Below are positions 25,573 through 34,414 of a DNA stretch of 64,000 bases, in pieces. Every line of letters starts with the position of its first letter. The first letter of the stretch is position 1. Position numbers and translations under genes: made by a program. The stretch is from Streptomyces lincolnensis (GTDB lineage: Bacteria > Actinomycetota > Actinomycetes > Streptomycetales > Streptomycetaceae). The DNA is taken from contig NZ_CP016438.1 in the NCBI RefSeq assembly GCF_001685355.1, forward strand, positions 4,402,001 through 4,466,000, written 5' to 3'. The notes beneath the pieces were generated by a model. That model was not told the DNA's origin, made no database searches, and was given only the letters and a program-made list of their open reading frames with translations.

Positions 25573-27299
25573 TTGGTCGCCACCGTCCGGGTGTCCCGCC
25601 CCGAGCGCAGCACCTGCCCCGGCACGGCCCCGCTCACCACGTCGTCGCGGATCGCCTCGACGCCGTTGACCCACACGGCCCGGACGCCGATGGCCTTGGC
25701 GTCCAGCCGCGGGCTGTCTCCCGGCAGGTCGTGCACCAGGGTGGCCGTGCCCGCGGCGATCCGTTCCGGGTCGAAGAGGACCAGGTCCGCATGGAAGCCC
25801 TCCCGGATCCGGCCGCGCTCGCGCAGCCCGAAGAGCCGCGCCGGGTCGTCGGTCAGCATCTTCACGGCCTGTTCCAGGCTCGCCAGCCTCCGCCCGCGCA
25901 GACAGTCACCGATGAAGCGCGTGGTGTACGGCGCTCCGCACATCCGGTCCAGGTGCGCGCCCGCGTCCGAGCCGCCGAGCAGGACGTCCTCGTGCTGCCA
26001 GGCCTCGGCGCGCATCGACCAGGACGCCGGGTCGTTGTCGGTCGGCATCGGCCACAGGACCGTGCGCATCTCGTCGGCCGCGCAGATCTCCACCAGGCAC
26101 TCCAGCGGCTCCTGGCCGCGTTCCGCCGCGATGTCCTCCACGACCCGTCCGCTCAGGCCCCGGTTGGCCTCGCTGTAGGTGTCGCCGATGACGTAGCGCC
26201 CGAAGTTCGTCAGCCGCCGGAAGACCCCGGCCTCCTTGGACCCGGCCCTCTCCAGCATCTCGGCCCGCACGGCCGGATCGCGCAGCTTCTCGATCCGCTC
26301 CGGGACGGGCAGCCCGAGGACCGGCCCCCATCCGGGGATCAGGTTCAGCGCGCAGAAGGTTCCGAGGGACATGTTCATCGGCGTCAGGATCGGCATCGTC
26401 AGCGCCACGACCCGGCCGCCCGCCTTCCGCGCCCGCTCACTCGCCAGCAACTGCCGGGGCACCCGCTCCGGGACGGACGAGTCGATCGTCAGCACGTTCC
26501 AGTTCAGGGGCCGCCCCGCCGCCGCGCTCATCTCCACGAACAGCTCGATCTCCGCGTCACTGAACTGATCCAGGCACCCGGCCACGATCGCCTCGATCTG
26601 GGTCCCCTCGTGCTCCCCGACCGCCTTCGACATCGCCAGCAGTTCGGCGGGCAGCGCGTGCCGCGAAGCGACCGGCTTCCCGTCGCCGTCGGAGTGCGTG
26701 GACGACTGCGTGGTGGAGAACCCCCAGGCCCCGGCGTCCATCGCCTCGTGCAGCAGCCGCAGCATCGCGTCCAGCTGCTCCGGGCTCGGCTGCCCGCCGA
26801 CCGCCTCCGCCCCCATCACATACCGCCGCAGCGCGCAGTGCCCCACCATGAAGCCCGCGTTGACCGCGATCCGCCCCTCCAGGGCGTCCAGATACTCCCC
26901 GAACGAACTCCAACTCCACGGCGCCCCCTCCTCCAGCGCCACCAGGGACATCCCCTCCACCTTCGACATCATGCGGCGGGTGTAGTCGGCGTCCCCGGGA
27001 CGGTCCGGATGCAACGGCGCGAGCGTGAACCCGCAGTTCCCGGCCGCGACCGTCGTCACCCCGTGGTTGAGGGAGGGCGTCGCATACGGATCCCAGAACA
27101 GCTGAGCGTCGTAGTGCGTGTGCGGGTCGACAAACCCGGGCGCGAGCACGAGCCCGTGAGCGTCCTCGGTGGTCCGGGCTTCCTCGCTGACCGACCCGAT
27201 GACGGCTATGCGTCCGTCGCGTATGCCGACGTCGGCGGTGTAGGCGGGCGCGCCCGTGCCGTCAACGACGGTCGCCCCCTTGATGACGTGATCGAGCAT
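25569..27299 (-). CDS. Amidohydrolase-family protein (N-acyl-D-amino-acid deacylase type)
   Basis: 576 residues from ATG 27299, with AAGGAGG upstream. Metal-binding PGFVDPHTHYDAQLFWDP (about residue 57), GNCGFTLAPL, and catalytic Asp in GGSDAGAHLDRMCG (about 440). The beta-sandwich sub-domain reads VIKGATVVDGTGAPAYTADV. Annotated relatives hydrolyse D-aminoacyl or dihydropyrimidine-type amides, but actinobacterial members in catabolic clusters often have unknown substrates. First of the coupled pair with the aldehyde dehydrogenase gene. Confidence 0.9.
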   Translation of the reverse strand: MLDHVIKGATVVDGTGAPAYTADVGIRDGRIAVIGSVSEEARTTEDAHGLVLAPGFVDPHTHYDAQLFWDPYATPSLNHGVTTVAAGNCGFTLAPLHPDRPGDADYTRRMMSKVEGMSLVALEEGAPWSWSSFGEYLDALEGRIAVNAGFMVGHCALRRYVMGAEAVGGQPSPEQLDAMLRLLHEAMDAGAWGFSTTQSSTHSDGDGKPVASRHALPAELLAMSKAVGEHEGTQIEAIVAGCLDQFSDAEIELFVEMSAAAGRPLNWNVLTIDSSVPERVPRQLLASERARKAGGRVVALTMPILTPMNMSLGTFCALNLIPGWGPVLGLPVPERIEKLRDPAVRAEMLERAGSKEAGVFRRLTNFGRYVIGDTYSEANRGLSGRVVEDIAAERGQEPLECLVEICAADEMRTVLWPMPTDNDPASWSMRAEAWQHEDVLLGGSDAGAHLDRMCGAPYTTRFIGDCLRGRRLASLEQAVKMLTDDPARLFGLRERGRIREGFHADLVLFDPERIAAGTATLVHDLPGDSPRLDAKAIGVRAVWVNGVEAIRDDVVSGAVPGQVLRSGRDTRTVATK

Positions 27300-27340
27300 G
27301 AGGCTTGCCTCCTTGGATGCCGGGCCGCTGCCCCTACCTC

Positions 27341-27395
27341 AGGGGCGCGGGGCTGTATCGATATGCGGCTCCGCCGCGTGGGCGCGACCAGCCAC
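27341..27395. repeat. Streptomyces short interspersed repeat, variant
   Basis: Begins AGGGGCGCGGGGCTGTATCG and ends GCGCGACCAGCCAC, the reverse-orientation relative of 10801-10848 with an inserted middle. It lies between two same-strand genes of the putative LLM-deacylase-dehydrogenase operon, where it could act as an attenuating hairpin. Confidence 0.75.
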
Positions 27396-27421
27396 AAACG
27401 GCCTTCAGACCGCAACGGCGA

Positions 27422-28540
27422 TCAAGAGGCAGCCCGGAACCGCGTAGTCCGATGCACAGGATCCGTATCGATCTTCGGAATCACGTGCTCCCCGACCAAC
27501 CGAATCGTCTGCAACGTCTCCTCCTTCGGCACCCCCACCGGCAACCCGAAACTGATCTGATCCGCCCCCGCCTGCTCCCACCGCTTGCACTGCCGCAGCA
27601 CCTCGTCCGGATCCCCGCAGATCAGGAGCTCCTCCTGGATCATCATCTCGATGAACTCCTCGGTGTACGGAGGCAGCGTCTGCGGCCACACGGGGAACCC
27701 CTCGGGCCGCGGGAACGTGTCGTGGTACCGGAACACCAGCGAGGGCAGATAGTGCAGGTCGCCCTCGACGGCGATCCGCACGGCCTCCTCGTGCGTCGGC
27801 GCGCAGATGGCCGTGGTGGTCACCATCACGTTGTCGTTGACGAAGGCGCCCACCGGCTCCGCGTCCACGATCGCCGTCTTGTACTGCTCCAGCACCCACT
27901 CCATGTCGGAGACCTTCTGCACGCTGAAGCCGAGCACCCCCAGCCCCTTGCGCGCGGCCATGGCGTACGACGGCGGCGACCCGGCGGCGTACCACATGGC
28001 CGGGTGGGACTTCCCGTACGGCTTGGGCAGCACCTTGCGCGGGGGCAGGGACCAGTACTTGCCCTGGAAGCCCTCGTACTCGTCCTGGAGCCACATCCTG
28101 GGGAACTCGGCGATGGTCTCCTCCCAGATCTCCTTGGTGTGGTTCATGTCGGTGATGCCCGGCAGGAACCCGAGGATCTCGTGGGAGCCTGCGCCCCGGC
28201 CGCTGCCGAACTCGAAGCGGCCCTCGGTCAGGTGGTCCAGCATCGCCACCTTCTCGGCGACCTTCACGGGGTGGTTGACCTGGGCGAGCGGGTTGAAGAT
28301 GCCGGAGCCGAGGTGGATCCGCTCGGTGGCGTGCGCCAGGTAGCCGAGGTAGACGTCGCTGGCGGAGAGGTGGGAGTACTCCTCCAGGAAGTGGTGCTCG
28401 GAGGCCCAGGCGTACTTGAAGCCGGACCGGTCCGCCTGGATGACGTACTCGGTCTCCTCCATCAGCGCCTTGTGCTCGGCGAGCGGGTCGGTCTCGGCGC
28501 GCTTGCCCACGTATCCCTGTACAAAGAGCCCGAATTCCAA
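27422..28540 (-). CDS. LLM-class flavin-dependent oxidoreductase (luciferase-like monooxygenase)
   Basis: 372 residues from TTG 28540 (GGTGAA upstream); the MEFGLFVQGYVGKRAE start is typical. Luciferase-like barrel with YAWASEHHFLEEYS (about residue 47), LDHLTEGRFEFGSGRGAGSH and GKSHPAMWYAAGSPPSYAMA. This group resembles FMNH2-using monooxygenases that need a separate flavin reductase, for example the one at 62484. Two CTGAC-N5-GTCAG boxes precede it (28566 and 28631). It heads a minus-strand series ending at 23268. Confidence 0.9.
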   Translation of the reverse strand: MEFGLFVQGYVGKRAETDPLAEHKALMEETEYVIQADRSGFKYAWASEHHFLEEYSHLSASDVYLGYLAHATERIHLGSGIFNPLAQVNHPVKVAEKVAMLDHLTEGRFEFGSGRGAGSHEILGFLPGITDMNHTKEIWEETIAEFPRMWLQDEYEGFQGKYWSLPPRKVLPKPYGKSHPAMWYAAGSPPSYAMAARKGLGVLGFSVQKVSDMEWVLEQYKTAIVDAEPVGAFVNDNVMVTTTAICAPTHEEAVRIAVEGDLHYLPSLVFRYHDTFPRPEGFPVWPQTLPPYTEEFIEMMIQEELLICGDPDEVLRQCKRWEQAGADQISFGLPVGVPKEETLQTIRLVGEHVIPKIDTDPVHRTTRFRAAS

Positions 28541-28565
28541 GGAGGTTCACCGTCCCCAGTTGTTT

Positions 28566-28580
28566 CTGACACATCGTCAG
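28566..28580. promoter_or_regulatory. CTGAC-N5-GTCAG operator, LLM promoter, proximal
   Basis: CTGACACATCGTCAG, flanked by T and A to make a 17-base palindrome frame. It is 25 bases before the TTG start at 28540. Confidence 0.75.
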
Positions 28581-28630
28581 ATAGGCGATCTGCCGCCGAC
28601 TGTGGCACCGGGCGCATGCACCGTCAATAG

Positions 28631-28645
28631 CTGACGGCCAGTCAG
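28631..28645. promoter_or_regulatory. CTGAC-N5-GTCAG operator, LLM promoter, distal
   Basis: CTGACGGCCAGTCAG, 65 bases from the proximal box and just past the SDR gene stop. Confidence 0.65.
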
Positions 28646-28677
28646 CCGGACTCCCGGCCGGTCTCTCGGCCGGACTC

Positions 28678-29448
28678 TCAGCCGACGGAGACCCCCGCGA
28701 GCCAGCCCCCGTCGATCACGAACGGCTGCCCGGTGATGTAGGAGGAGTCCGCGCAGCTGAGGAAGAGCGCGAGGCGGGCGACCTCCTCCGGCTTCCCGAT
28801 CCGCCCGAGGGGGACGACCTTGCGGTAGAAGCGGTCGAGCCCCCGGGAGGCCGCCTCGCCGTCCACGTCGGGATCGAGGAGCGCCGGATTCGACATCGCC
28901 GTGTCGATGGCGCCGGGGCACATCGCGTTGACCCGGATGCCGCGCCGGGCCAGTTCCAGGGCGGCGACCCGGGTGAGGCCGAGGACCGCGTGCTTGGTGG
29001 CCGCGTAGGCGCCGACGCCCGCCATTCCGGTCATCCCGGTGTAGGAGGCGGTGTTGACGATCGTGCCGCCGTCGGACATGACGGGCGCCACGGTCCTGAT
29101 GCCGAGGAAGCAGCCGAGCTGGTTGACCTCGACGATCCGCATGAACTCGTCGAGGGGCGTGTCGACGAGGGTGTTGAAGCGGAGGATGCCGGCGTTGTTG
29201 ACGAGCCCGTCGATGCGGCCGTACGCGTCGACGGCGGCCCGCACCGCCGCCCGCCAGTCGTCCTCCCGCCGCACGTCGAGGGAGACGTACAGCGCCCCGA
29301 CCTCGTCGGCGAGTTCCTTGCCCCGGTCGTCCAGCACGTCCGCCACGACGACCTCGGCACCCTCCGCGCGGAACAGCCGGACCTCCTGTTCCCCCTGCCC
29401 GCGTGCCGCGCCGGTGACGAGGACGACACGTCCGTCCAGCTTGCCCAT
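28678..29448 (-). CDS. Short-chain dehydrogenase/reductase, hydroxysteroid-dehydrogenase-like
   Basis: 256 residues from ATG 29448 (GGGGGT upstream); an in-frame ATG at 29481 is the longer option. Rossmann motif TGAARGQGEQEVRLF (about residue 11), NNAG at about 85, catalytic Ser in NTASYTGM, and Tyr/Lys in YAATKHAV (about 148-152). The C-terminal VPLGRIGKPEEVARLALFL is standard. The first Gly-rich loop and length resemble 3-alpha/20-beta-hydroxysteroid dehydrogenases. Operator at 29495-29509 links it to the same regulon as the LLM gene. Confidence 0.92.
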   Translation of the reverse strand: MGKLDGRVVLVTGAARGQGEQEVRLFRAEGAEVVVADVLDDRGKELADEVGALYVSLDVRREDDWRAAVRAAVDAYGRIDGLVNNAGILRFNTLVDTPLDEFMRIVEVNQLGCFLGIRTVAPVMSDGGTIVNTASYTGMTGMAGVGAYAATKHAVLGLTRVAALELARRGIRVNAMCPGAIDTAMSNPALLDPDVDGEAASRGLDRFYRKVVPLGRIGKPEEVARLALFLSCADSSYITGQPFVIDGGWLAGVSVG

Positions 29449-29494
29449 GCGAACCCCCTCGGGATCGGTGGATACGGGCATCGTAGCGCCGGAT

Positions 29495-29509
29495 CTGACG
29501 GTTCGTCAG
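29495..29509. promoter_or_regulatory. CTGAC-N5-GTCAG operator, SDR promoter
   Basis: CTGACGGTTCGTCAG, the consensus form. It is 46 bases before ATG 29448, or 13 before the alternative ATG 29481. Confidence 0.75.
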
Positions 29510-29573
29510 GTGACCGAGGGGTAGGGACATTTGACTCTGCCCATACCGTCGCCCGGCCTCAATAATCTCGCCC

Positions 29574-30320
29574 ATGGCCAAGCGCAAACTACGCAACAGA
29601 AAAGTCAGGCTCGTGGCGATCGGGGCGGCACTCGCCACGGGAGGTGCCGTCGTCACCCTTCTTCCCTCCGCGAACGCGGCGGAGGAGAAGAAGGACGAGA
29701 AAACGCCCGAGCAGATCATGTCGATGTGTCACAGGTCCGCTGTGATCAACGGCCAGCAGCGGTCGGTGCGCGATTTCAACGCCGGCTTCGGGGACGGTTT
29801 CGCCGCCGACAACTGCGATTTCGTGGAGACGAACTTCGAGACCTTCGACGGTCCCGCCGAGAAGTCCTCCATCGACTTCCCCAACTGCGAGCCGAACGCC
29901 ACCGAGCCCGCCAAGGTCTCGGTCACCTGGTCGGCGACGGTCGGCCAGGGCAAGGGCAAGTACACCGTGACCCAACAGGGCGGCGGCGCGGGGATCTTCG
30001 GATTCCTCAGCGGGTCCTGGCTCAAGCACAAGGGCACCCTCGACATGACGGTCGCCTCGGTGACCGCGGGCGACACCGAACAGCGGGAGGTGCCGGTCGG
30101 CAAGGTCCTGCACATGGAGTTCACGCCGAAGATCCAGCGCATGACCGGCGAGTGGCGCGTACGGATCGACGCCTTCCCGGGCAGCTTCGCCGTGAACCCC
30201 TCCCCGGAGAAGAACTTCGTGGCACCCGAGGTCGTCGAGGGCCCCGTGATCCTGCCCGGCGCCGCGGGCGCCCCCGGCATCGCGGACGGCACGTCCAGGG
30301 CCGTCCTGACCGACTGCTGA
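29574..30320 (+). CDS. Secreted protein of unknown function, possible aerolysin-like fold
   Basis: 248 residues. Basic N-terminus (KRKLRNRKVRLVAIG), hydrophobic signal and cleavage near ANAAEE. The mature protein has NCDFVETNFETFDG and a Ser/Thr/Val alternating middle (VSVTWSATVGQGKGKYTVTQ) with a glycine-rich GGGAGIFGFLSGSW hairpin-like segment. Four cysteines. The next gene encodes a paralogue-like protein with NCEFVDVQF in the equivalent place. Polar/hydrophobic alternation suggests a beta-pore-type fold, but this is inference only. Confidence 0.75.
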   Translation: MAKRKLRNRKVRLVAIGAALATGGAVVTLLPSANAAEEKKDEKTPEQIMSMCHRSAVINGQQRSVRDFNAGFGDGFAADNCDFVETNFETFDGPAEKSSIDFPNCEPNATEPAKVSVTWSATVGQGKGKYTVTQQGGGAGIFGFLSGSWLKHKGTLDMTVASVTAGDTEQREVPVGKVLHMEFTPKIQRMTGEWRVRIDAFPGSFAVNPSPEKNFVAPEVVEGPVILPGAAGAPGIADGTSRAVLTDC

Positions 30321-30377
30321 TCCCGCCCCACCACCACGTCCCCCACCACCACTTCCCCCACATCACAGGAGACACCC

Positions 30378-31154
30378 ATGCCGAGAAGGCATCGGAGCAA
30401 GAAGAAGCGCCTCACCCTCGTCCTGGCCCCGCTCGCGGCCGTCGCCGTGGCCGTGCCGCTGATGAACCAGGCGGGCGCCGCGACCCCCGACGAGGTGACC
30501 GCCGACTGCGCGGCGGACGCGGACACGCTGGAGAACTGCGAGTTCGTCGACGTCCAGTTCAAGCGGAACGGCCTCGGCCCGAACCAGCGGGTCTCCGCGG
30601 TGACGGACAACTGCGGTACGACGGGCACGGCGTCGAAGACGTTCAACGTGAGCACGTCCGTCACCAGGACCATCCAGCTGGAGGACGGGTTCACCGCCGC
30701 CGCGGACACCAAGATCGGGAACTCGGTCTTCGAGATCGGCGTCAAGTTCAACACGTCGGAGATCAACATCACGCGTGACGACAAGACGACGGCCTTGCAG
30801 TTCAGCCGCACGGACACCGTGCAGGCGGACAGCATCGGCTTCTTCATGTGGTCCGCCAAGCGCACCGACGTGAGCGGATTCCTCAGGGCCACCTACAAGG
30901 AGGAGCAGAACGGCCAGAAGGTCTTCTTCTCCCCGAGCGAGGGCGCCACGAGCGTGCACGTCTTCTATCCGCAGATCCTGAAGAACGGAACGCCCGACGG
31001 GCGGCTGTGGCTGCGGAACGTGAAGTGCGGCACTCCCGAGGCCTCCGGCCTTCGGAATTCCACGCGCGCCCTCAGGTCCGAACCGGGATTCGGCGCGGGT
31101 GGCGAGAACGTCACCGATGTCGACATACCGCTGACGGAGATTCCGGCGCCGTAA
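30378..31154 (+). CDS. Secreted protein, candidate ETX/MTX2 (aerolysin)-like
   Basis: 258 residues from ATG 30378 (ACAGGAGA upstream), 57 bases after its neighbour. Signal peptide cleaved near QAGAATPD. TASKTFNVSTSVTRTIQLED, then the AADTKIGNSVFEIGVKFN stretch and SRTDTVQADSIGFFMWSAKR, follow the long amphipathic beta-hairpin pattern of ETX/MTX2 pore-forming proteins. It shares the NCEFVDVQF motif with the preceding protein. Likely co-expressed. Function not established. Confidence 0.7.
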   Translation: MPRRHRSKKKRLTLVLAPLAAVAVAVPLMNQAGAATPDEVTADCAADADTLENCEFVDVQFKRNGLGPNQRVSAVTDNCGTTGTASKTFNVSTSVTRTIQLEDGFTAAADTKIGNSVFEIGVKFNTSEINITRDDKTTALQFSRTDTVQADSIGFFMWSAKRTDVSGFLRATYKEEQNGQKVFFSPSEGATSVHVFYPQILKNGTPDGRLWLRNVKCGTPEASGLRNSTRALRSEPGFGAGGENVTDVDIPLTEIPAP

Positions 31155-31183
31155 GGACCCTCAAGGGCCTGTCCGGCAGGTTT

Positions 31184-31831
31184 TCAGGTGCGAAGCACGG
31201 GCGCGGCTCCCAGCCATCGCAGGACCGCGTCCGTGCTTCCGCGTGCGTCGAGCTTGGCGTAGATGTTGCTGAGGTTGTTGCGCACGGTCTTCTCGCTCAG
31301 TCTCAGGCGCAGCCCGATCTCCTGGGCGCCGAGGCCCGTCGACAGCAGCTCCATGATCTGCCGTTCGCGCGGGGACAGCAGCCCGCGCAGCCGCTCCATC
31401 GCCTCGCCGCCCGCGGTCAGGTGCCGGGCCCCCTCCCGCAGGGCGGCGCAGGCCGCCGGGGAGAGGTAGGTGTGGCCGAGGGTGGCGCCGAGCACGGCCG
31501 AGGAGAGCATGCAGGTGCAGTAGTCGCCCGCGACGAGGTAGCCGGCGCCGTCGCGGAACACCTCGACGATCGTCTCGGTGTTCCGGCGCGGGCTGACGAC
31601 GATCACCGGGACGCTCGTGGCCCCCAACTCCCGTAAGGCTTTGGTGGGTTCGTCGCAGCGCAGGACGACGACGTCCACGCTGTCGGGGACCCGGAAGGGC
31701 GGGGTCAGGCGCACCACCCGGCCCACGTGCGGATCGTCCGGGGCCGGCCAGTCGTCGTGCGGCCACTCGCCCTCCGCGCAGGCGAGAGCGACACGGACTC
31801 GCTCGACCGGGGGTCGCTGGGAGGATCGCAC
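31184..31831 (-). CDS. LuxR-family response-regulator-like protein
   Basis: 215 residues from GTG 31831. The C-terminal LuxR HTH (about 148-205) has LSPRERQIMELLSTGLGAQE and RLSEKTVRNNLSNIYAKLDA. The N-terminal receiver-like domain (DVVVLRCDEPTKALRELG, VPVIVVSPRR) lacks the acidic triad and phospho-Asp, so phosphorylation is unlikely. No histidine kinase adjacent. A symmetric element at 31856-31885 lies immediately upstream and may be its operator. Confidence 0.85.
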   Translation of the reverse strand: MRSSQRPPVERVRVALACAEGEWPHDDWPAPDDPHVGRVVRLTPPFRVPDSVDVVVLRCDEPTKALRELGATSVPVIVVSPRRNTETIVEVFRDGAGYLVAGDYCTCMLSSAVLGATLGHTYLSPAACAALREGARHLTAGGEAMERLRGLLSPRERQIMELLSTGLGAQEIGLRLRLSEKTVRNNLSNIYAKLDARGSTDAVLRWLGAAPVLRT

Positions 31832-31855
31832 GTCACGTGTCCTTCCGCCGGAACT

Positions 31856-31885
31856 GTCACGTCCGTACGTCCGTACATACGTGAC
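31856..31885. promoter_or_regulatory. Inverted repeat upstream of the LuxR-type gene
   Basis: GTCACGT (31856-31862) and ACGTGAC (31879-31885) flank a centre with GTACGTCCGTAC, itself nearly symmetric. It is 25 bases before the GTG start of the LuxR-type gene. Confidence 0.45.
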
Positions 31886-31900
31886 CCGGCGTGGACATGT

Positions 31901-32824
31901 TCAAGTTTTCAAGAGTTGCGGGGCCACCTGCTCCCCGAACGCCGTGATCTGGTCGGTGAGTTCGGTACGGCTCCGGCTGCGGAACCGCACCTGGAGCTGG
32001 TCCACGCCCATCGCGGAGTACGCCCGCAGCGACTCGGCGAGTTCCCGCGGAGGCCCGGCGAGGGTCCGCCGCCCGACGTCCCAGCCGGGCTCGCCGACGT
32101 ACAGCGGCTCGGCGATCGCGCCGACCGTGAGGGGTTGCTCGATCCCCGCCTCCGCCCGCAGCCGCCGCAGCCCGGCGATCTGCGCGGGCAGCCGGTCCCG
32201 CGGATCACCCTGCGGCAGCCAGCCGTCCCCCTTGAGGGCGGCCCGGCGGACGGCGGCGGGGGACGATCCGCCGATCCAGAAGGGGACGCGTTCCTGGGCG
32301 GGCCTGGGCCGCTGGCCGAGGCCCTCGAAGTCGTAGAGCTTGCCGTGGTGTTCGGGGAACTCCTCGGGCCCGAGGGCGGCCCGCAGCGCGTCGACGCACT
32401 CGTCCAGTACGGCGCCGCGCCGCCCGAAGTCGACGCCCAGCGCCTCGAACTCCTCCCGGACGTGCCCGGCCCCGACCCCGAGGATCAGCCGCCCCCCGCT
32501 GAGGTGATCGAGGGTGGCGTACTGCTTGGCGGTCAGCAGGGGATGCCGTAGGCCCACGACCGCCACATGGCTGAGCAGCCGCACCCGCTCGGTCACGCCC
32601 GCGAGGAAGGCGAGGGTGGCGACGGGGTCGTACCAGACCGTGCTCATCGCGGGCGCGAGGCGGCGCGGGATCGCCACGTGGTCGCAGGAGGCGAGGTAGG
32701 CGAACCCGGCCCGGTCGGCGGCGCGGGCGATCTCGACGAGGTCGGCGGGGCCGGCGCCGGCCTCCCAGGGTTCCGCGTAGATCGTGCTCTGGGACTGGAC
32801 GGGGAGCTGGATGCCGTACTCCAC
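31901..32824 (-). CDS. LLM-class F420-dependent oxidoreductase
   Basis: 307 residues from GTG 32824 with GGGGG eight bases upstream. Motifs ASCDHVAIPRRLAPAMSTVW (about 45), LDHLSGGRLILGVGAGHVRE (about 105) and VPFWIGGSSPAAVRRAALKG (about 183) fit the F420-dependent LLM group. It follows the amidohydrolase gene by 111 bases on the same strand and is probably driven from the operator-bearing promoter at 34205. Confidence 0.88.
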   Translation of the reverse strand: MEYGIQLPVQSQSTIYAEPWEAGAGPADLVEIARAADRAGFAYLASCDHVAIPRRLAPAMSTVWYDPVATLAFLAGVTERVRLLSHVAVVGLRHPLLTAKQYATLDHLSGGRLILGVGAGHVREEFEALGVDFGRRGAVLDECVDALRAALGPEEFPEHHGKLYDFEGLGQRPRPAQERVPFWIGGSSPAAVRRAALKGDGWLPQGDPRDRLPAQIAGLRRLRAEAGIEQPLTVGAIAEPLYVGEPGWDVGRRTLAGPPRELAESLRAYSAMGVDQLQVRFRSRSRTELTDQITAFGEQVAPQLLKT

Positions 32825-32935
32825 GGCGACGACCCCCTTGAGGGTGTGGGGTGAGGGGATATGGAGGGCGCGGGGGCCGAGGAGCGAGGCCCGCGCGCCC
32901 GTGGAGGACGGCCCACGGGGGGCCGTCGTCGGTCG

Positions 32936-34183
32936 TCACAGGGTGGACGGATCCCACAGGCCGTCCGGTGTCAGGCCCAGCAGCTCGATCGCGTTGCCCC
33001 GTACGATCCGCTCCACCACCTCCGCGTCCAGGTGGCCCATCTGCGCCTCGCCGACCTCGCGGGACTTCGGCCAGGTGGAGTCGGAGTGCGGGTAGTCCGT
33101 CTCGTACAGCACGTTGCCGACGCCGATGGAGTCCAGGTTCCGCAGCCCGAAGGCGTCGTCGAAGAAGCAGCCGTAGACGTGCTCGGTGAAGAGTTCGGAC
33201 GGTGGCCGGTGGACCTTGTCGGCGACGCCGCCCCAGCCGCGGTTCTCCTCCCAGACGACGTCGGCGCGCTCCAGGATGTACGGGATCCAGCCGATCTGGC
33301 CTTCCGCGTACATGACCTTGAGGTTGGGGAAGCGCTCGAACTTGCCGCTCATCAGCCAGTCGACCATCGAGAAGCAGCAGTTGGCGAAGGTGATGGTGGA
33401 GCCGACGGCGGGCGGGGCGTCGGCGGAGGTGGACGGCATGCGGCTGGAGGAGCCGATGTGCATGGCGACCACCGTGCCGGTCTCGTCGCAGGCGGCGAGG
33501 AAGGGGTCCCACGCGTCGGTGTGGACGGAGGGCAGGCCGAGGTGCGGGGGGATCTCCGAGAAGGCGACGGCACGGGCCCCGCGGGCGGCGTTGCGGCGGA
33601 CCTCGGCGGCGGCGAGCTCGGCGTCCCAGAGCGGGATGAGCGGGAGGGGGATGAGCCGTCCCCGCGCGTCGGGGCCGCACCACTCCTCCAGCATCCAGTC
33701 GTTGTAGGCCTGGACGCAGAGCAGGCCCAGCTCGTGGTCCGCGGCCTCGGTGAAGGTCTGGCCGCAGAAGCGCGGGAAGGTCGGGAAGCAGAGCGCGGAC
33801 TGGACGTGGTTGACGTCCATGTCGGCGAGGCGGGCGGGCACGTCGTAGGAACCCGGCCGCATCTGCTCGTAGGTGATGATCTCCAGCTTGATCTCGTCCC
33901 TGCTGTATCCCACGGCCGTGTCGAGGCGGGTGAGGGGCCGGTTCAGGTTCTCGTAGACCCACCAGTCGCCGATCGGTCCGTCGTCGCCGGGGGCGCCCAT
34001 CACGGGCCGGAACCGGCCGCCGAGGAAGGACATCTCCTTCAGCGGTGCGCGGACTATGCGCGGGCCGGTGTCCAGGTACTTCTTCGGGAGCCGGTCCTGC
34101 CAGACGGTGGCGGGCTCCACGGTGTGGTCGTCGACGGAGATGATCAGGGGGAAGGTCGCGTCGTTCTCCATGCTGGTCTCCAT
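32936..34183 (-). CDS. Amidohydrolase-2 family metal-dependent hydrolase
   Basis: 415 residues from ATG 34183; ATG 34171 has a better-placed GGAG and would give 411, and GTG 34192 is also in frame. Starts with LIISVDDHTVEPATVWQDRL, where the usual DxHxxEP replaces the HxH metal motif. Also MHIGSSSRMPS (about 240), FPNLKVMYAEGQIGWIPYIL and VLYETDYPHSDSTWP (about 360, catalytic Asp). This branch (ACMSD-like) acts on decarboxylation or hydrolysis of CoA or aromatic catabolites. The operator at 34205-34219 lies 21 bases upstream. Confidence 0.9.
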   Translation of the reverse strand: METSMENDATFPLIISVDDHTVEPATVWQDRLPKKYLDTGPRIVRAPLKEMSFLGGRFRPVMGAPGDDGPIGDWWVYENLNRPLTRLDTAVGYSRDEIKLEIITYEQMRPGSYDVPARLADMDVNHVQSALCFPTFPRFCGQTFTEAADHELGLLCVQAYNDWMLEEWCGPDARGRLIPLPLIPLWDAELAAAEVRRNAARGARAVAFSEIPPHLGLPSVHTDAWDPFLAACDETGTVVAMHIGSSSRMPSTSADAPPAVGSTITFANCCFSMVDWLMSGKFERFPNLKVMYAEGQIGWIPYILERADVVWEENRGWGGVADKVHRPPSELFTEHVYGCFFDDAFGLRNLDSIGVGNVLYETDYPHSDSTWPKSREVGEAQMGHLDAEVVERIVRGNAIELLGLTPDGLWDPSTL

Positions 34184-34204
34184 GGCGCTCACGGTAGCGC
34201 CGAT

Positions 34205-34219
34205 CTGACGGTCCGTCAG
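34205..34219. promoter_or_regulatory. CTGAC-N5-GTCAG operator, amidohydrolase promoter
   Basis: CTGACGGTCCGTCAG, the consensus form, upstream of the amidohydrolase-LLM operon. The afsR gene diverges 196 bases away, so control of afsR is not excluded but is less likely. Confidence 0.75.
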
Positions 34220-34414
34220 CTGTGTGGACCGGCCCCGGTTCCGTCCGAACCGCCCCTGGTCATGACGGTTCCTGTGCGGACGTGTGCGGAGAGTGTGTGA
34301 GGGCCTTGTGATATACCGCGCGTCTGCCTGTGATGGCTCCCTGCACAGCTGACGCATCTGCCATGAACAAGGCAAACTGGCGGGGTCGCACAGTGACCTA
34401 GGGGGACGACGGTG

